From positions 1,798,001-1,862,000 of the forward strand of contig JANBVO010000001.1 of NCBI GenBank assembly GCA_030052745.1: 64,000 nt of DNA. Reading direction: 5' to 3'. A model generated the notes under the pieces. It saw only the letters and a list, made by a program, of their open reading frames with translations. It had not been told where the DNA came from and did no database searches. The translations under genes were made by a program, and so were the position numbers. Positions 1-10,849 of this stretch are shown piece by piece. Numbering within the stretch: the first letter of the stretch is position 1; each line of letters begins with the position of its first letter. This DNA comes from Pleurostoma richardsiae. Taxonomy: Eukaryota; Ascomycota; Sordariomycetes; Calosphaeriales; Pleurostomataceae.

Positions 1-140
1 ATTCACATACGAACGTCAACAGCCTCTCAGCAGCAGACTATGTCCTGAACATCTCTACCCAAGGCTCCCCCTCTTCACTTCTCTCTCCAACCAACTCCTC
101 TCATCCTCAGCTGAGCCTTCACAACGCCCAAGTCAGTTGC

Positions 141-1332
141 CTAGTTCTTCTTAGCCTTTGCTTTCGGGGTGCCCATAAACCAGGCTTTCAGGATGACCCA
201 GATGAGCCCGAGTGTGAAGGCAGCCTGACCTTTGCTGTACTTCTGCGGCCGGTCCCCGACATCGCATATCGCAGTCCCCATCTCGGCAATAGGAGAGGGG
301 AAGTGCCTGCTCTCGCGCGCATAGGCAGCGACGAGGTCGTTCCCGTTGGTGACGCCACCTAAGAGTCATTCCACGTGTCTCGTCAGCCTCGTTTTCTCAA
401 TCCGTACCTTTCTTCTTTTTCTGCCGGTTAGAGTCATGTCGCTGTCCTCATATCCGTTGTTGATCATAGGCCCAAGTCTCGTTTGGCCAGGGAGTGCTCA
501 GACAAGCGTCTCGCGGGTCGAGTTCAACAACAGGCTGGAGGAGCGAGGCAGTTTACAAGAGAGAGACAAGAGCGGGGGATGATTCGCTGGAGTGGATGGA
601 TGGATATAACCTACCGCTGCTCCAGAAGTTCCCGTCCTGCACCCAACGCAGCTCGTGCCCCAGCAGCGTGCAGTCGCCATATTTCTTTTTGATATCGTCC
701 TGCAGGCCGCGAGGTCCACACGCCTTCCTGCCCTTCAGAAGGCCGGCCTCTCCGAAGAGGTAGATTCCCGTGCATACCGAGAGCATGTCCGTATCCTTGT
801 TGTTGAAGTGACCTCGCAACCCTGTTATACTCGCCAGCTTAGCACAATGTCTAAAGTTGGTCATGATCCAGGTAGCTCTCGGATAAGATTGGGACAGAGA
901 AAGGATCGGAGATGCTGGGCAAGAAGACCGACACCTACCCCCCCGTATCCCATCCTCGATAACCCCAAGGAACGCACCGAATGATGACTTACACTTCGCA
1001 ACCTTCTCATCCGACAGATCCCTCGCCGGGTCCGGCCCCGGCACCAGCACGATGTCCAGCTTACCCGGCTGCACCTCCGGGTCGTCGAGGTGGTGCGTCA
1101 CCGGGATGCTCACGCCCGCCGTCAGCTCGACCAGCGACCCTGCCGGCTTCGTCCCGACGTAGGCGATGCTCACGTGCGGTGCCAGCGCCTTCAGGGCGGA
1201 CGGCACGGACCGCATGGGCGAAAGGTACTGGTCGCTCATGCACGAGAAGACGTCGACGCAGGCCGTGTCGAGCAGCTGCGCGCCGAAGGGGATGAAGACG
1301 CCGATGCGCACGGTGGGCTTCTCCGCCGCCAT
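141..1332 (-). CDS. DJ-1/PfpI family protein (class I glutamine amidotransferase-like)
   Basis: Predicted 254 aa in three exons (1332-993, 821-615, 358-141). The introns at 992-822 and 614-359 have GTAAGT and GTAGGT donors and CAG/TAG acceptors, and splicing restores a continuous DJ-1/PfpI fold. The nucleophile elbow LSVCTG puts the likely catalytic Cys at about residue 130, and the family motif DGNFW-SSGGVTNG spans the second junction. The N-terminus (RIGVFIPFGAQLLDTACVDV) is the first strand and helix of the fold. Fungal members include small-molecule hydrolases, glyoxalase-like enzymes and proteins of unknown function, so the substrate cannot be named. The C-terminus has a hydrophobic stretch (FTLGLIWVILKAWFMG) followed by a Lys-rich tail, possibly a membrane anchor; this is inference. 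The ATG at 1332 is the first one giving a whole domain. Confidence 0.88.
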
Positions 1333-2728
1333 TATGAGCCGGATAGTGGGTGGTTTGCTTTCGGTTACGGGCGTGAAGAGGTCTGAAGAACTGTAGACAG
1401 TAGTAGAACTGAGAATCGTTGCTGGGTGTGAACGGCAATTTTGTACTCGAGAGCCCTCCGACCCTTCGCCGTCCTGCGCCGGCCCTTCTCTCCGCTCCGA
1501 TGCATCTCGGCCGGGACCCACCCGGTCGTGCCTCGCCGTGATTGGTCGCCAGCCACTTAACCTCCGAGAGCCCTCGGAGCCAGGCGAAAGCTGACGCAAC
1601 CTGCTTCCTTTCCGGGCGCCGGAGGAATGCAAAGCGCAGCAGCAAATTGACTCAAATATACTCTGGGTCTTTTGCACGGACATTTTATGTCCATTGGGCA
1701 CCGTCAACGCCTCCACAGCTAGCTGACCAAGTCATGAATGGTCGTCCGTCTATGGAGAGAGCGGACGGGAAGAGGAAGATGCATCAATTCGGCGCGATCT
1801 CCGTGAAATCTTTTCCGGAGGCGCCCGGCATCACCGCTCTCGTCGATCCCTAACGCCGAGCTATGATCTCCGCAAATGTATCATCTCGGTCACAAACCGA
1901 ACAGACCAAAATAAAGAAAATGCGAGGTTACGGCTGAGTTTGTGTCACCAATTCTTCATAGGCCATGTTGAGTCCTACTACCTGTGCCACTGGCAGACAG
2001 TCTACATTCTCTCCCTTCCTCACATTGACCCCCGAGGCCCTGAATCGAACATGATACCCTCAACGCCCAAAGGACCGTCTTGAGCTTGGTATCTTCGGAC
2101 TGTGCCTCCTTGTCTCATGGGGTCTCCTTCCTGAACTTATTGTCGCCTATTCCACGCTCTATGCACGCCTCTTATTATGTATTATCGGGCTAGGTGGTCC
2201 CGCTGTAGTGACGACACGATTCCAAGCTTTCATCACTTACAGGAATGGGACCTGCCTGTCCTCCCACATGACAGAGCAGTCCTCCGCTAGCGGGGAGGTG
2301 CTTTGCGTGATTTCCTGTTGCCTGCATGGCCATTCTTAGTTGGTCCAATTCTCTCTCTCTTTGTGTAGTGACTGGATGTTGTTGCAGGAGGGTATCATGC
2401 TGTCTGTATGGTCGCTAGTTGCCTCCCAGGACTCCTAAATTCCTCAAAAAGCAGTGGTCCGCCTTTCCAGATGCAAAATGCTGAAGACGTGCCATATAGA
2501 TCAACATCAAGCTCTCCACATATACACCTACTGTGAATTTACTCTCATTATAAATTTCGAATGAAAGCAGGCTGTCGTTGATCTCTGGGAAAATTGTGCA
2601 GAGAATCGAAGCTGGAATGGGAGGCTGGGCGAGAGTCCCAGTCACTGAAATGTGCAAATTGCTTCCTTTATCCATTAAAGATAAGAAACAAGTCGAAAAT
2701 AAGTGGTACGGGACGTTATCAATATCCC
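1333..2728. other. Intergenic, no gene seen
   Basis: This 1.4 kb holds the upstream region of the DJ-1 gene and the downstream region of the glycosyltransferase gene. Open frames here are short and show no family motif. A CT dinucleotide run lies at about 2351-2360. I see nothing else definable. Confidence 0.5.
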
Positions 2729-4988
2729 CTAGACCATGATGTCGGCTGATAGAGACTTAGCTCGTTGTCGGGTAACCTTTTTGCTGACCGTGTACACCAG
2801 ATCCAGTGTCCAGAAATGGCATATCTGCGCCTGCGCGCAGGGAATAGCGCCGTAGAGAGGGGCCACGAGCGGAACCATGATGTAGTCGATGAAGTTTTTC
2901 TTGATGCCACGGCGGGAGAAGTTCATGCCCTTCGCCAATCCCGCATCGTTCATCTCCTTCTCTCGGCTAGTCACGCAGATTCGGTGAAATCTTTCGTACA
3001 TGAACAAGTAGAAACCGACCTCCATGAAACCGACGGTTCTAAGGACATTGCAGATGTCGAAAATCCAGTTGACGCCATGCATATCATCAGCGCCTTCTGT
3101 TACCCATGCGAACAGCGTCGATGCGATGACAAGGATTGTCATCTGAACGGGCAAGAAATGCGCTTCGAAGAGCCGGTGGAAGAGATAGAATATGCGAACG
3201 TAGTTCGGCTCCAATAGTGTGCTTTGAGTTATGTCGGAGAAGACCCCATTCTCAGTCTGTTGTTCAGGGTTCTGGTTCTCTGACTGGATGTCGGGAACAT
3301 AGGTATCAATGCTTCCACTCCTGGCAATTCCAAATTAGCACAAAAGTCGCAATACTATCTCGATGGGGCGGAAAGCATACGCTGCTCTGTGAAGAAGTCG
3401 GAAAGCCCTCGAGGTGTGCTTCCTCTCTCGCCAAAGCTCCACAACCTTCCTAAGGGCGAATCCAGTGTCGAGAGCCCCCCACATATGGCGGATGGCCTGT
3501 TTGTACCTGGCGCGCATATCCAGGAAGACACCATTGGCACCCTTGCTGCTACCGCCCGTGACGTTGCTCTGGCTCACCGGGCTGAGAACGGTCCTGACAG
3601 TCAAGTTGCCATTGAGAGCGAAGAAACACTTCAGGTACATGTGAAGATCCTCTCCGATGGCTTCCGAGTCACAGTCCCAGCCTCCGACGCGGTCAACCAG
3701 CTCGAGAGGGACGGAGTAAACGGACGTCGGTGGGGCAATGGTCGAGCCGCTATACAGACCCGACATGCCAGCAGCGCACCAGAGGATGTCGGCGACACGA
3801 ACAATGGCGGGAACGTTATGAGCATTGCGGTCGAAGATGATTGGGGCCGAGTACAGCGTGGTTGTAGCCGTATCAGGATAGGATAAATGTATTGTCGTGA
3901 TCAGGGCAAAGTAGTTCGAGGATAAGTGGCTATCAGCTGCGGGCATGAAACGTGTTAGTGGACCACTCGATGCTCGCAGGTGCTAAAAGAACAGAAGTTG
4001 TCACAGTGACCCATGGATCACTTAGAATAGAGGCACATACCATCAATTCCAGTGATGACAACGTTCCTGCGACTTCCCATCGGATACCGCTCGCTAAGTT
4101 TGCGGGCGACCCATGCAACGTTGCTACCTTTACCGGCGCTCTCACCAGGAATATCGGAGGGATGAACCGTGAAATCGATAGAGCGGAACTTCTTAACGAA
4201 CTCCTGGATGAGAGACATTGCCTTGAGCTCTGCATTGTCTTCACGTTGTTCCATGCCTAGATAGACCTGACTGGAAGTTAGGTGCTGGGTAACATGCGCA
4301 CGGAATAACAGGGATGGCTGTGGTAGATAGTGACACTTCGTTTCCGCGCTCCAGGTCCAATACCGCAATAACCAAAGTCTACCCGGGGGCCAGAGTGGAT
4401 GGGTGTTAGACTTACATCGTAGGTGGGACGCGCCTGAGGGTGGGATGCCAAGACTTCCAGTGTCTCTCTTAATGTGTCCATCTCCTCCTTGTAGTTGGGA
4501 ATAATGACAGCATGGATGGCACGCTCAGGCTCAGTCTCCGTGTCCGTGTAGAACTCGGTCTCAGTATCGCCTGCTTCGCTGCCAGAGGCGGAAAATGCAA
4601 GCGAGGAAGTTAGGGTCTCAGAGCTTGAAAGGGAGGTGGACGATCCACGGCGGCAGTGGGAAAACTTGAAATCTCGAAGGGCCCGGCTGCGCATGGTCTT
4701 CTCTAAGCTTCGGGTGAGGTCCCAGATGGCGTAGATGGCGCGAAGAGGGAAGGCAAATACGAGAAAGTGGATGAGCAGACAGTAATACGCAAAGATGACG
4801 GTCCAGCAACCTCCTCCCTCAGCGATGTCAGAGGTAGAGCTGTACGCACTGAGGCTATCGGGATGTAGATAAGCGTATGCATATTTTTGAGCAGCAGCCT
4901 CCTTGGATATGACTTGGTAGCAGAGGAAGAGCAGGCCGATCATGGCAAGACCGCCAGAGCGTCGCGAGCACCAGGCGAAGAGCGACAT
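2729..4988 (-). CDS. Membrane-bound GT2-like glycosyltransferase
   Basis: Predicted 648 aa in four exons (4988-4416, 4266-4041, 3936-3381, 3320-2729). Introns of 149, 104 and 60 nt were placed on GTAAGT/GTATGT/GTATGC donors and CAG acceptors and keep frame. The N-terminus has two hydrophobic segments (about residues 12-30 and 60-85), then an acidic Ser/Thr-rich linker. The catalytic part opens with HAVIIPNYKEE, the first strand of a GT-A fold. It continues with VYLGMEQRED, the DxD motif in ITGIDADSHL, the acceptor-side GEDLHM, and a Q-x-x-R-x-W-like element (YKQAIRHMW). Further membrane segments follow near the C-terminus. This matches the fungal Glyco_trans_2-like family of about 650-700 aa, which probably uses a nucleotide sugar at an endomembrane or the plasma membrane. 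Donor and product are unknown. The sequence is complete, with no broken motif seen. Confidence 0.85.
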
Positions 4989-7900
4989 CGCGACTGCGCT
5001 GATAGCGGGCTCTACAGAGTGGTAAAGAGGGGAGGCGAGGGACAGGGAGTTAGAACAGACGTCGAGGGGGTAGGTGGGAGAGAAAGAGCGTCTTTGAAGG
5101 ATAGAGGAGAGTGAGAGGCGGAGTGTTCAAGCAGATACGCCAGGCGAGAGGTGTAGGGGGGGCTGAGGTGCTCGTCAACCCGCCTCGACGTCGTGTTTTC
5201 CTGTGGGACCAAGAAGGAGAGACTGACAGGAGAACACGACGGGCAGGGCGCCAAGTGACTGCAGAAGAAGAGGAAAGATGAGACAAAACGAACGAAGCTG
5301 GTTTGGGCAATGGACGAGGACGTGCAACGCAACGTGCCTGGCTCAGTGGTGGTGAAGGTCACTTGAAGGTCTGCAAGAAAAGGAGGGTGCACCGTGATTG
5401 GACGCTGGCATTACTCGAAAGGGTAGGGCATGGCCATGGGGACGGGAAGGGGTAGAGGGAAGGCGCACCTTACCTTGATTTACCAAGTCAGGTATCTCAG
5501 GCATCAGGGTACCTTGGGTAGTGGAGGTGGTTCCGTACCTTACCTGCCCCATTGTGGTCAGTTCCATCCAAGTCCCAACTGCTGTTAGGTCTATCAGAGT
5601 TACCTGGGTGAAGTACCCATGTTGGTGGCGCCTTCAATCCGGTCCACGAGCAGATGTCGACTAGGAGGGATGTACGGAGGTACAGCGCCAGCAAGAATAT
5701 GAGGAAGGGTACCTCTGGACAAACACCACGCTAGCGGTACCCTTCCGAGGGCCACTAAAACGTTGCCTGGTCCCCTTTCTGTGTGGAGATGATAGGCCCC
5801 TGGCCAGGAACTTGGAAGAGGCACAAAGGGCCCAAGTACCTAGGCTATGACGAGGAAAGGCTCATCATGTATCTCAGGAGACGTTTCTGTAGTATATCAG
5901 ATTTTAAGCAGAGAAAACCCTTCACTTTACTAAGTCGGCAAGAAAATCCTCAAATATTCAACACTCCTTGTGTACTCTAGGAGAAAGACAGATCTGTGGA
6001 CACGGTGCCCTGAACCGGCAAATGTCTCCAATGTCGAACGTGGGGGACTAAGAATCAAGGAGCCAACTAAACCTTAATCCAGCTACGGCGAGGTTACATC
6101 ACTCGCAGGGAGCTTGGCTGGCGGCCTCCTCTCCATTTTCACATGTACACTTGATTGAGCGTGCATGAGGCTCCCTTACGGATTATGTCTCAGAATTCCA
6201 CGTCTTATAATTATGATTGAGGTACTCGGTAGGTATACCAACTGCCGTGTAAGATACAGTGATGCTAGTTTATGTGTCTCGCCATTACTCTGACGCGACC
6301 GTGCTGCCAAGAATGTTGTCTCCATCTTGACCTTACCTGCTACGTGTCTATACATAAACGACGTTGTGTACGAGTTGATCTTATAGTTGTATGGAGTACA
6401 TGGTGCTGAGCACAGAGAGCTCGATAACCGGCCTACATAGTATCTGTGGGTTGCTAAAAAATTGGTACCCAGTTAGGTATATCCAACACATTTACTGAGG
6501 CTGTCAGTGACTTCTAAAGTACATCAAGTTGGCGATGCGCCAACTGCGGGTGTTCAGCGATATCTTGGCCCTTGGTTGGAATAGTCGAATCCGGTCATTC
6601 ACCTGCATAAGACTAGGAGAGACGGCTAGGTAGGTTGCTCGCCAGCAGCAGCCACACCTCCACACGGCGTACCAAGCGAGCAAGACTTGTCCCCTTTACT
6701 CGTGACACCACGCCGCACAGTGTTGCACACAGCCAGGTCCTGTATGCCGTCAAACCTGGCTTTGCTCATTGCTGGGGTGCCTGCTTACGCCCCTCGTAGT
6801 TCCTCCACGAGCTCCACCCGGCTGGCTGGGCTGAGCTGGTCATATTCCGCACTCAAGACGAAGGCCACCACCGTCTTCGGCCGCGGATTCCCATTCTGTT
6901 TACAGCATCTCGGCTCCGTGCTAAGGCTGTCTGGATGGTGGAGCACCGGACCACTTGCCCCCCAAGCTCGTCATATGCCAGGATAGTGCCAACGGCAAGG
7001 GAAAGAAAATTACGGGAGATTGTGATGAGAAGCAGTTGGCCAACAGCCGATCCAAGCGACGAGAAAGATTTGCGGTGGGGTAGGGCTCTGAAGCAGACAC
7101 CAACAGCTCTGTTCCCAAGACAAAACATGGTCACTTGAGCAATCTTCCCACCGTTTACAAATTAAATTTCACGATAACCAGCTGTGGAAGCTGCTCCAAG
7201 ACCTCAAATCATCGGGCTTCAAGCCGTGCGAGATCTTGTGATGTTGAACGTGCTTGAAATCGCCTTCTGACTGGCCGCCTTTCTGAATCCCTGCATGGCG
7301 TCCTTGTTCACTTTCAGGCTAGTGCAGCTTTTATTGCCAATCTTGGCTGGGTATGGCAAAATGGGAAACTCTAATTGGTCAAATCCGAATTCGCTTATCG
7401 TCTAGGCACATAGCTGTAGTACGAAATACAACTTGCAGTCCTCGAAATGCTGGCACGGACAGGACGGTGTACAAACTGTGGGCTGTGTCTTCATTCTCGG
7501 CAGTGACAACTGGACGATCCTCAATGATTTCGAAGGCCCCCCGGTCACAGAACAGCGGTCAGTCACGCGATTGGTGCGTCGATAGGAGTCGGGATCTTCA
7601 CCCACGTGGAAGATCATGCTGGATAGGGTAGCTTAGCAGGCTAGGTAGCTCCAATGCCGGCAGTGCGGCACAGGCTCCGGTCCAGTCAACCCCCGTGAGA
7701 AGGTCGCTCGGCCGAAACATCTACAATTCCGCCTTCGGGTACGATTTACGGATTATTCGTATCCTGGAAGCTGCTTGGCTGCCTTCACCCTTCAGTAGCT
7801 TTGGACCCCTAAAAGTTTCGTTGAGGAAAACTGTCTCAGAGAGCCCCTGACAATCAATGCGCTAGCTAGGGATATCGAAACGGATCTTCATTAGGTTTGT

Positions 7901-8981
7901 TGGGCTTTGCTCCACTGTTCACCGACTCTCTACAAGGGGACTGCGTTTAAATGCGTAACCAAGATATCGTAATGCGTTGATCACGGTGATGCTTTACCGT
8001 ATTCTCGATTTGGCAATACAGGTGAGACACCGATCTCAGTATCTCGAGCCCAACTACAACAACAGCCCACATTCACTGTCTACGTAGCTCCATCCGTTAC
8101 CGAGAGACGGACAGTCGATGGAAAGCACCTGTAACTGTGTAGCTATTATCTTAAGGGTCGTTCCATGCCCACCTTCTGTGCCTAGACAGGTAGTTAAGGT
8201 CTGTCTGTGCATTCGTCGGCCACGCGAACCAGTCCTTTCTGCTGGCAAAGTCGGTCGCTGTTCTATATTGATGGGCGCGTATTGCATGCTTGAGAGCAAC
8301 AACAAATGGTGTAACTGAGGGCACGAGGATGGGTCATAAGTAGGACGTGGGAAGATGGAGATGATCGTAAACTTATAAACGCAGCAATCTTATGGGCATT
8401 TGCATCCCGTTTTAATGATATGGACAGATTGAGGAACTAACTTGTTCACTTCTTTGCTGCACTAGCTCGATGTGTGACCGGCTGTTCCTCGCTCAGCCTT
8501 CCTCCCCTCGCAGCCTCCACGGCGAGATGACTCCTCGCGCGCCCCCTCCCAAGAGGCGAGTAGCCTAAGGCGGGTTCTTCTGCCAGGACCTGACAGAGTT
8601 CCACCTTCACGGCTCTCAGCTCTGGGGCCTGTTGCGGCCACTTCAGACTAGCCCCAGAACGTGGGAGCCGGGGTATCAGTTATAATCGCGCATATGTAGC
8701 GGTTTACAGCGTGATTGCCCGTTCAGCCTCGAGCTGAGGCACCATCCTTCCCGGGCTTTGCTTTGTGTGACCAGCGTGCTCTCAGCCAAGCAACCCAAAT
8801 GGGGAAGATGTCTCGGCATCTTAAGCTCGAGAATACCCCGCGGACCAGGTAATCGGTATGTTCGTACAGTCATAAGTCCAACAACACTGCATCAATCGAC
8901 TCTAGAGGGACCTCAGACGACCTTTTCGAAGAGTTTCTGAATTGGCTTGGCCGCCTGTTACGGTCGTCAGCACCTTGTCTC
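4989..8981. other. 4-kb gene-poor interval
   Basis: No complete gene is supported here. The first 800 nt is rich in GGTACC/TACCTT-type words and CT-rich strings, probably the 5' region of the glycosyltransferase gene. One short minus-strand frame (about 6970-6785) reads like protein but has no start, partner exon or recognised family. From 7.2 to 8.9 kb frames are short on all strands. I see no terminal repeats or transposase motifs. Confidence 0.5.
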
Positions 8982-9737
8982 TCACGCAGCCACAAAAGGG
9001 AAATTGAACGGGGAGAAACCAGGATACGGGGCAGAACAGGGATCCCATACATCGATAAACTTCTCCAGGTCCTTATCCAGGTTCGCGAGGTCGTCCCGGC
9101 GCTTCTTGTTGTCGGCGATGAGCTTCTGCTTGCGCTTCAGCAGCTCCTGGCGCTGCTGCTCAAGCGCCTCGCGTTCCGCCTTCTCGTGCTCGATGCGGGC
9201 CTCCATTAGCGTGTCCTCATCGTCGTCCGCGTGTTCGGGCTTGAGGGTTAGGAATTCCTCGACGGGGATCAGGGGCAGCTTCTGGTACTGGTGACTGTTC
9301 GCAGTGGTGATTTCCTCCGGTTAGGTGAGCTCTGATGTAAAGACAAGGGCTGTCGAAGGGCAAGAGACGATCAGCACTACTTACTCGTACGACTCGCACG
9401 CCGCGATCTCACCCTGAAGGTGCCGCTGCTCGTAGTACAGGTTCTGTAGCTGTAGGTGTAGCCGGTCGACCTCCTGGCGGGCCTCAGCAGTCTGCGCCTT
9501 GGTGTCCCGCGCGCCGAAGTAGGACGCACGGTGCAGGCCGCGCAGCTGCGCCAGATTCGAGATCAGAAGCTTCTGCTGCTTGGACAGCTCCTGCTGCTCC
9601 TCGCGTGTGAGGACGGCGCCGGGTGCGTAGGAGGCGGACAGCCGGTCGGTGAGGGCGAGAGCCTGCTCGCGCGCCTGCTGGGAGACCTGCAGGAAGGTGA
9701 CCAGGTTGGGGTCGGTGACGATGGTATCGATCGGCAT
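8982..9737 (-). CDS. THO complex subunit 5-like (FMIP/Thoc5 family)
   Basis: Predicted 221 aa in two exons (9737-9385, 9294-8982). The 90-nt intron runs from GTAAGT to CAG and joins ESY and DHQYQKLPLIPVEEFL. The protein is almost wholly helical. A predicted coiled coil contains LQLQNLYYEQRHLQGEIAAC, the FMIP/Thoc5 signature, followed by the conserved P(L/V)IPVEEF element. A basic and acidic helix at about 150-205 comes next (EARIEHEKAEREALEQQRQE). In the family this subunit belongs to the THO/TREX complex, which couples transcription to mRNA export in the nucleus. It is much shorter than metazoan THOC5 (about 680 aa), as usual for filamentous fungi. The frame stays open upstream to an ATG near 9959, so an N-terminal extension of about 74 aa is possible. 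I chose 9737 because the upstream residues look non-conserved. It is divergent from the PAQR gene. Confidence 0.85.
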
Positions 9738-10324
9738 CTTTCCTGTCTTCGTGGCCGTCGCAAAATGAGTTCCCGTATTGTCGCCTTGCGGGCTGCAAGC
9801 TTCCTGCAGGCTTCGCGATGCCGAGTTGGCGGGAGTGGTGGAGGTTGCCGGCGGGAAGAGCAGGGTGAGGTCGTCGTCTGTAATGCTGTCGGGGTCGAAC
9901 ATGTCCTCCCACGAAAAGAGCCAAGAGGCTCTTGGCGATGCGGAAAGCCACGCGGGCAATCCACCAATCAGGCGCTTCGAAGCGGATACCCGTATAGCCG
10001 CTGTCCCTGGGGTAGCGTGATGACGGCGCTGGTGGGGGTGCGGAAGGCAATTTCCGGCGATTCCAGGACGAAAATTGTTAGAATGCTATCACAAGCTTTC
10101 TTCGAAGCGACGGGGTGCATGGGAAGCATAGTCACGTGAAGATGCGGCACTAGCAGGTCGCTTTACGCTGCCCCTCAAAGCCGCCCCGCCTTTCAGAACC
10201 ATTGCATCACTCGCATTGGTCCCTCGGGCCAGGAGGTCAATTTGAGACCTTTGACCGGGCACTTGCAATGCCTTCGCGGCCGTTTACAGCCAAACGACCG
10301 CCCTTTTCAGCTGGGAGTGACGCT

Positions 10325-10331
10325 TATATAT
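10325..10331. promoter_or_regulatory. TATA-like element
   Basis: TATATAT lies inside the divergent intergenic region, 519 bp before the PAQR ATG and 588 bp before the THO5-like ATG. The word is near-palindromic, so the orientation is not set. Function is inferred from position only. Confidence 0.3.
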
Positions 10332-10533
10332 GCTCTTCACCCTCCCTCTCCCCTGAAGCAGCATCTCTTGTTCGTTGATGATGCCTTTTCCGACTAGATT
10401 TTGTATGTTCTACTGCTAACTAAAGAGAGATATCTCGGCTTTCGATTTACCGCATTAAATGTAGTTGTTGAATCCTACCGCCAGCGTCCCCTCCTTTAGA
10501 CCTGCATATTCAGGGTCCAGATCTTTCCACCGT

Positions 10534-10538
10534 CCAAT
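10534..10538 (+). promoter_or_regulatory. CCAAT box
   Basis: CCAAT lies 312 bp upstream of the Izh3-like start, at a usual distance for a fungal CCAAT-binding (HAP) complex site. The assignment rests on the pentamer and its position. Confidence 0.35.
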
Positions 10539-10849
10539 CACCGCCGCCCCGACGTGGAGATCCGCCAGTCTCAGTTTCCGCCCCAACCGATCTGATATCC
10601 GCTGTGGCCCGGATTGTCCCTCGCCTCCTTCTCTTAAAAGATAACGCGAAGCGCATGGAGGTCGGATCAGCCAATTGACCGTCTCCCTCCAAGCTCGTGT
10701 TCTTTTTCATGTGAAAAGCGAACTCTTCTCGCTTCCTGTTTGCTTTCTACCCTCTCTGTATGCTCGAAGAAATTCCCGCCACCGTCCGTCGACAGCAGCG
10801 TTGAGCGTCGAGCAATCGCCTCAACCGAACCTTTGCTCTATAAGTCACC

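Larger units (their letters stand above)
9738..10849. other. Divergent promoter region, THO5-like / Izh3-like
   Basis: This 1.1 kb separates two divergent start codons. It holds a TATATAT word at 10325-10331 and a CCAAT box at 10534-10538. Pyrimidine-rich stretches lie before the PAQR ATG, which sits in a strong CACCATG context. Part of 9738-9960 may be an N-terminal extension of the minus-strand gene. Confidence 0.5.

Noticed and set aside
4989-8981. Decayed transposon or RIP-mutated island
   Set aside because: By eye there is no strong AT shift, no long terminal or inverted repeat, and no transposase or reverse-transcriptase motif. A composition scan and repeat search would settle it.
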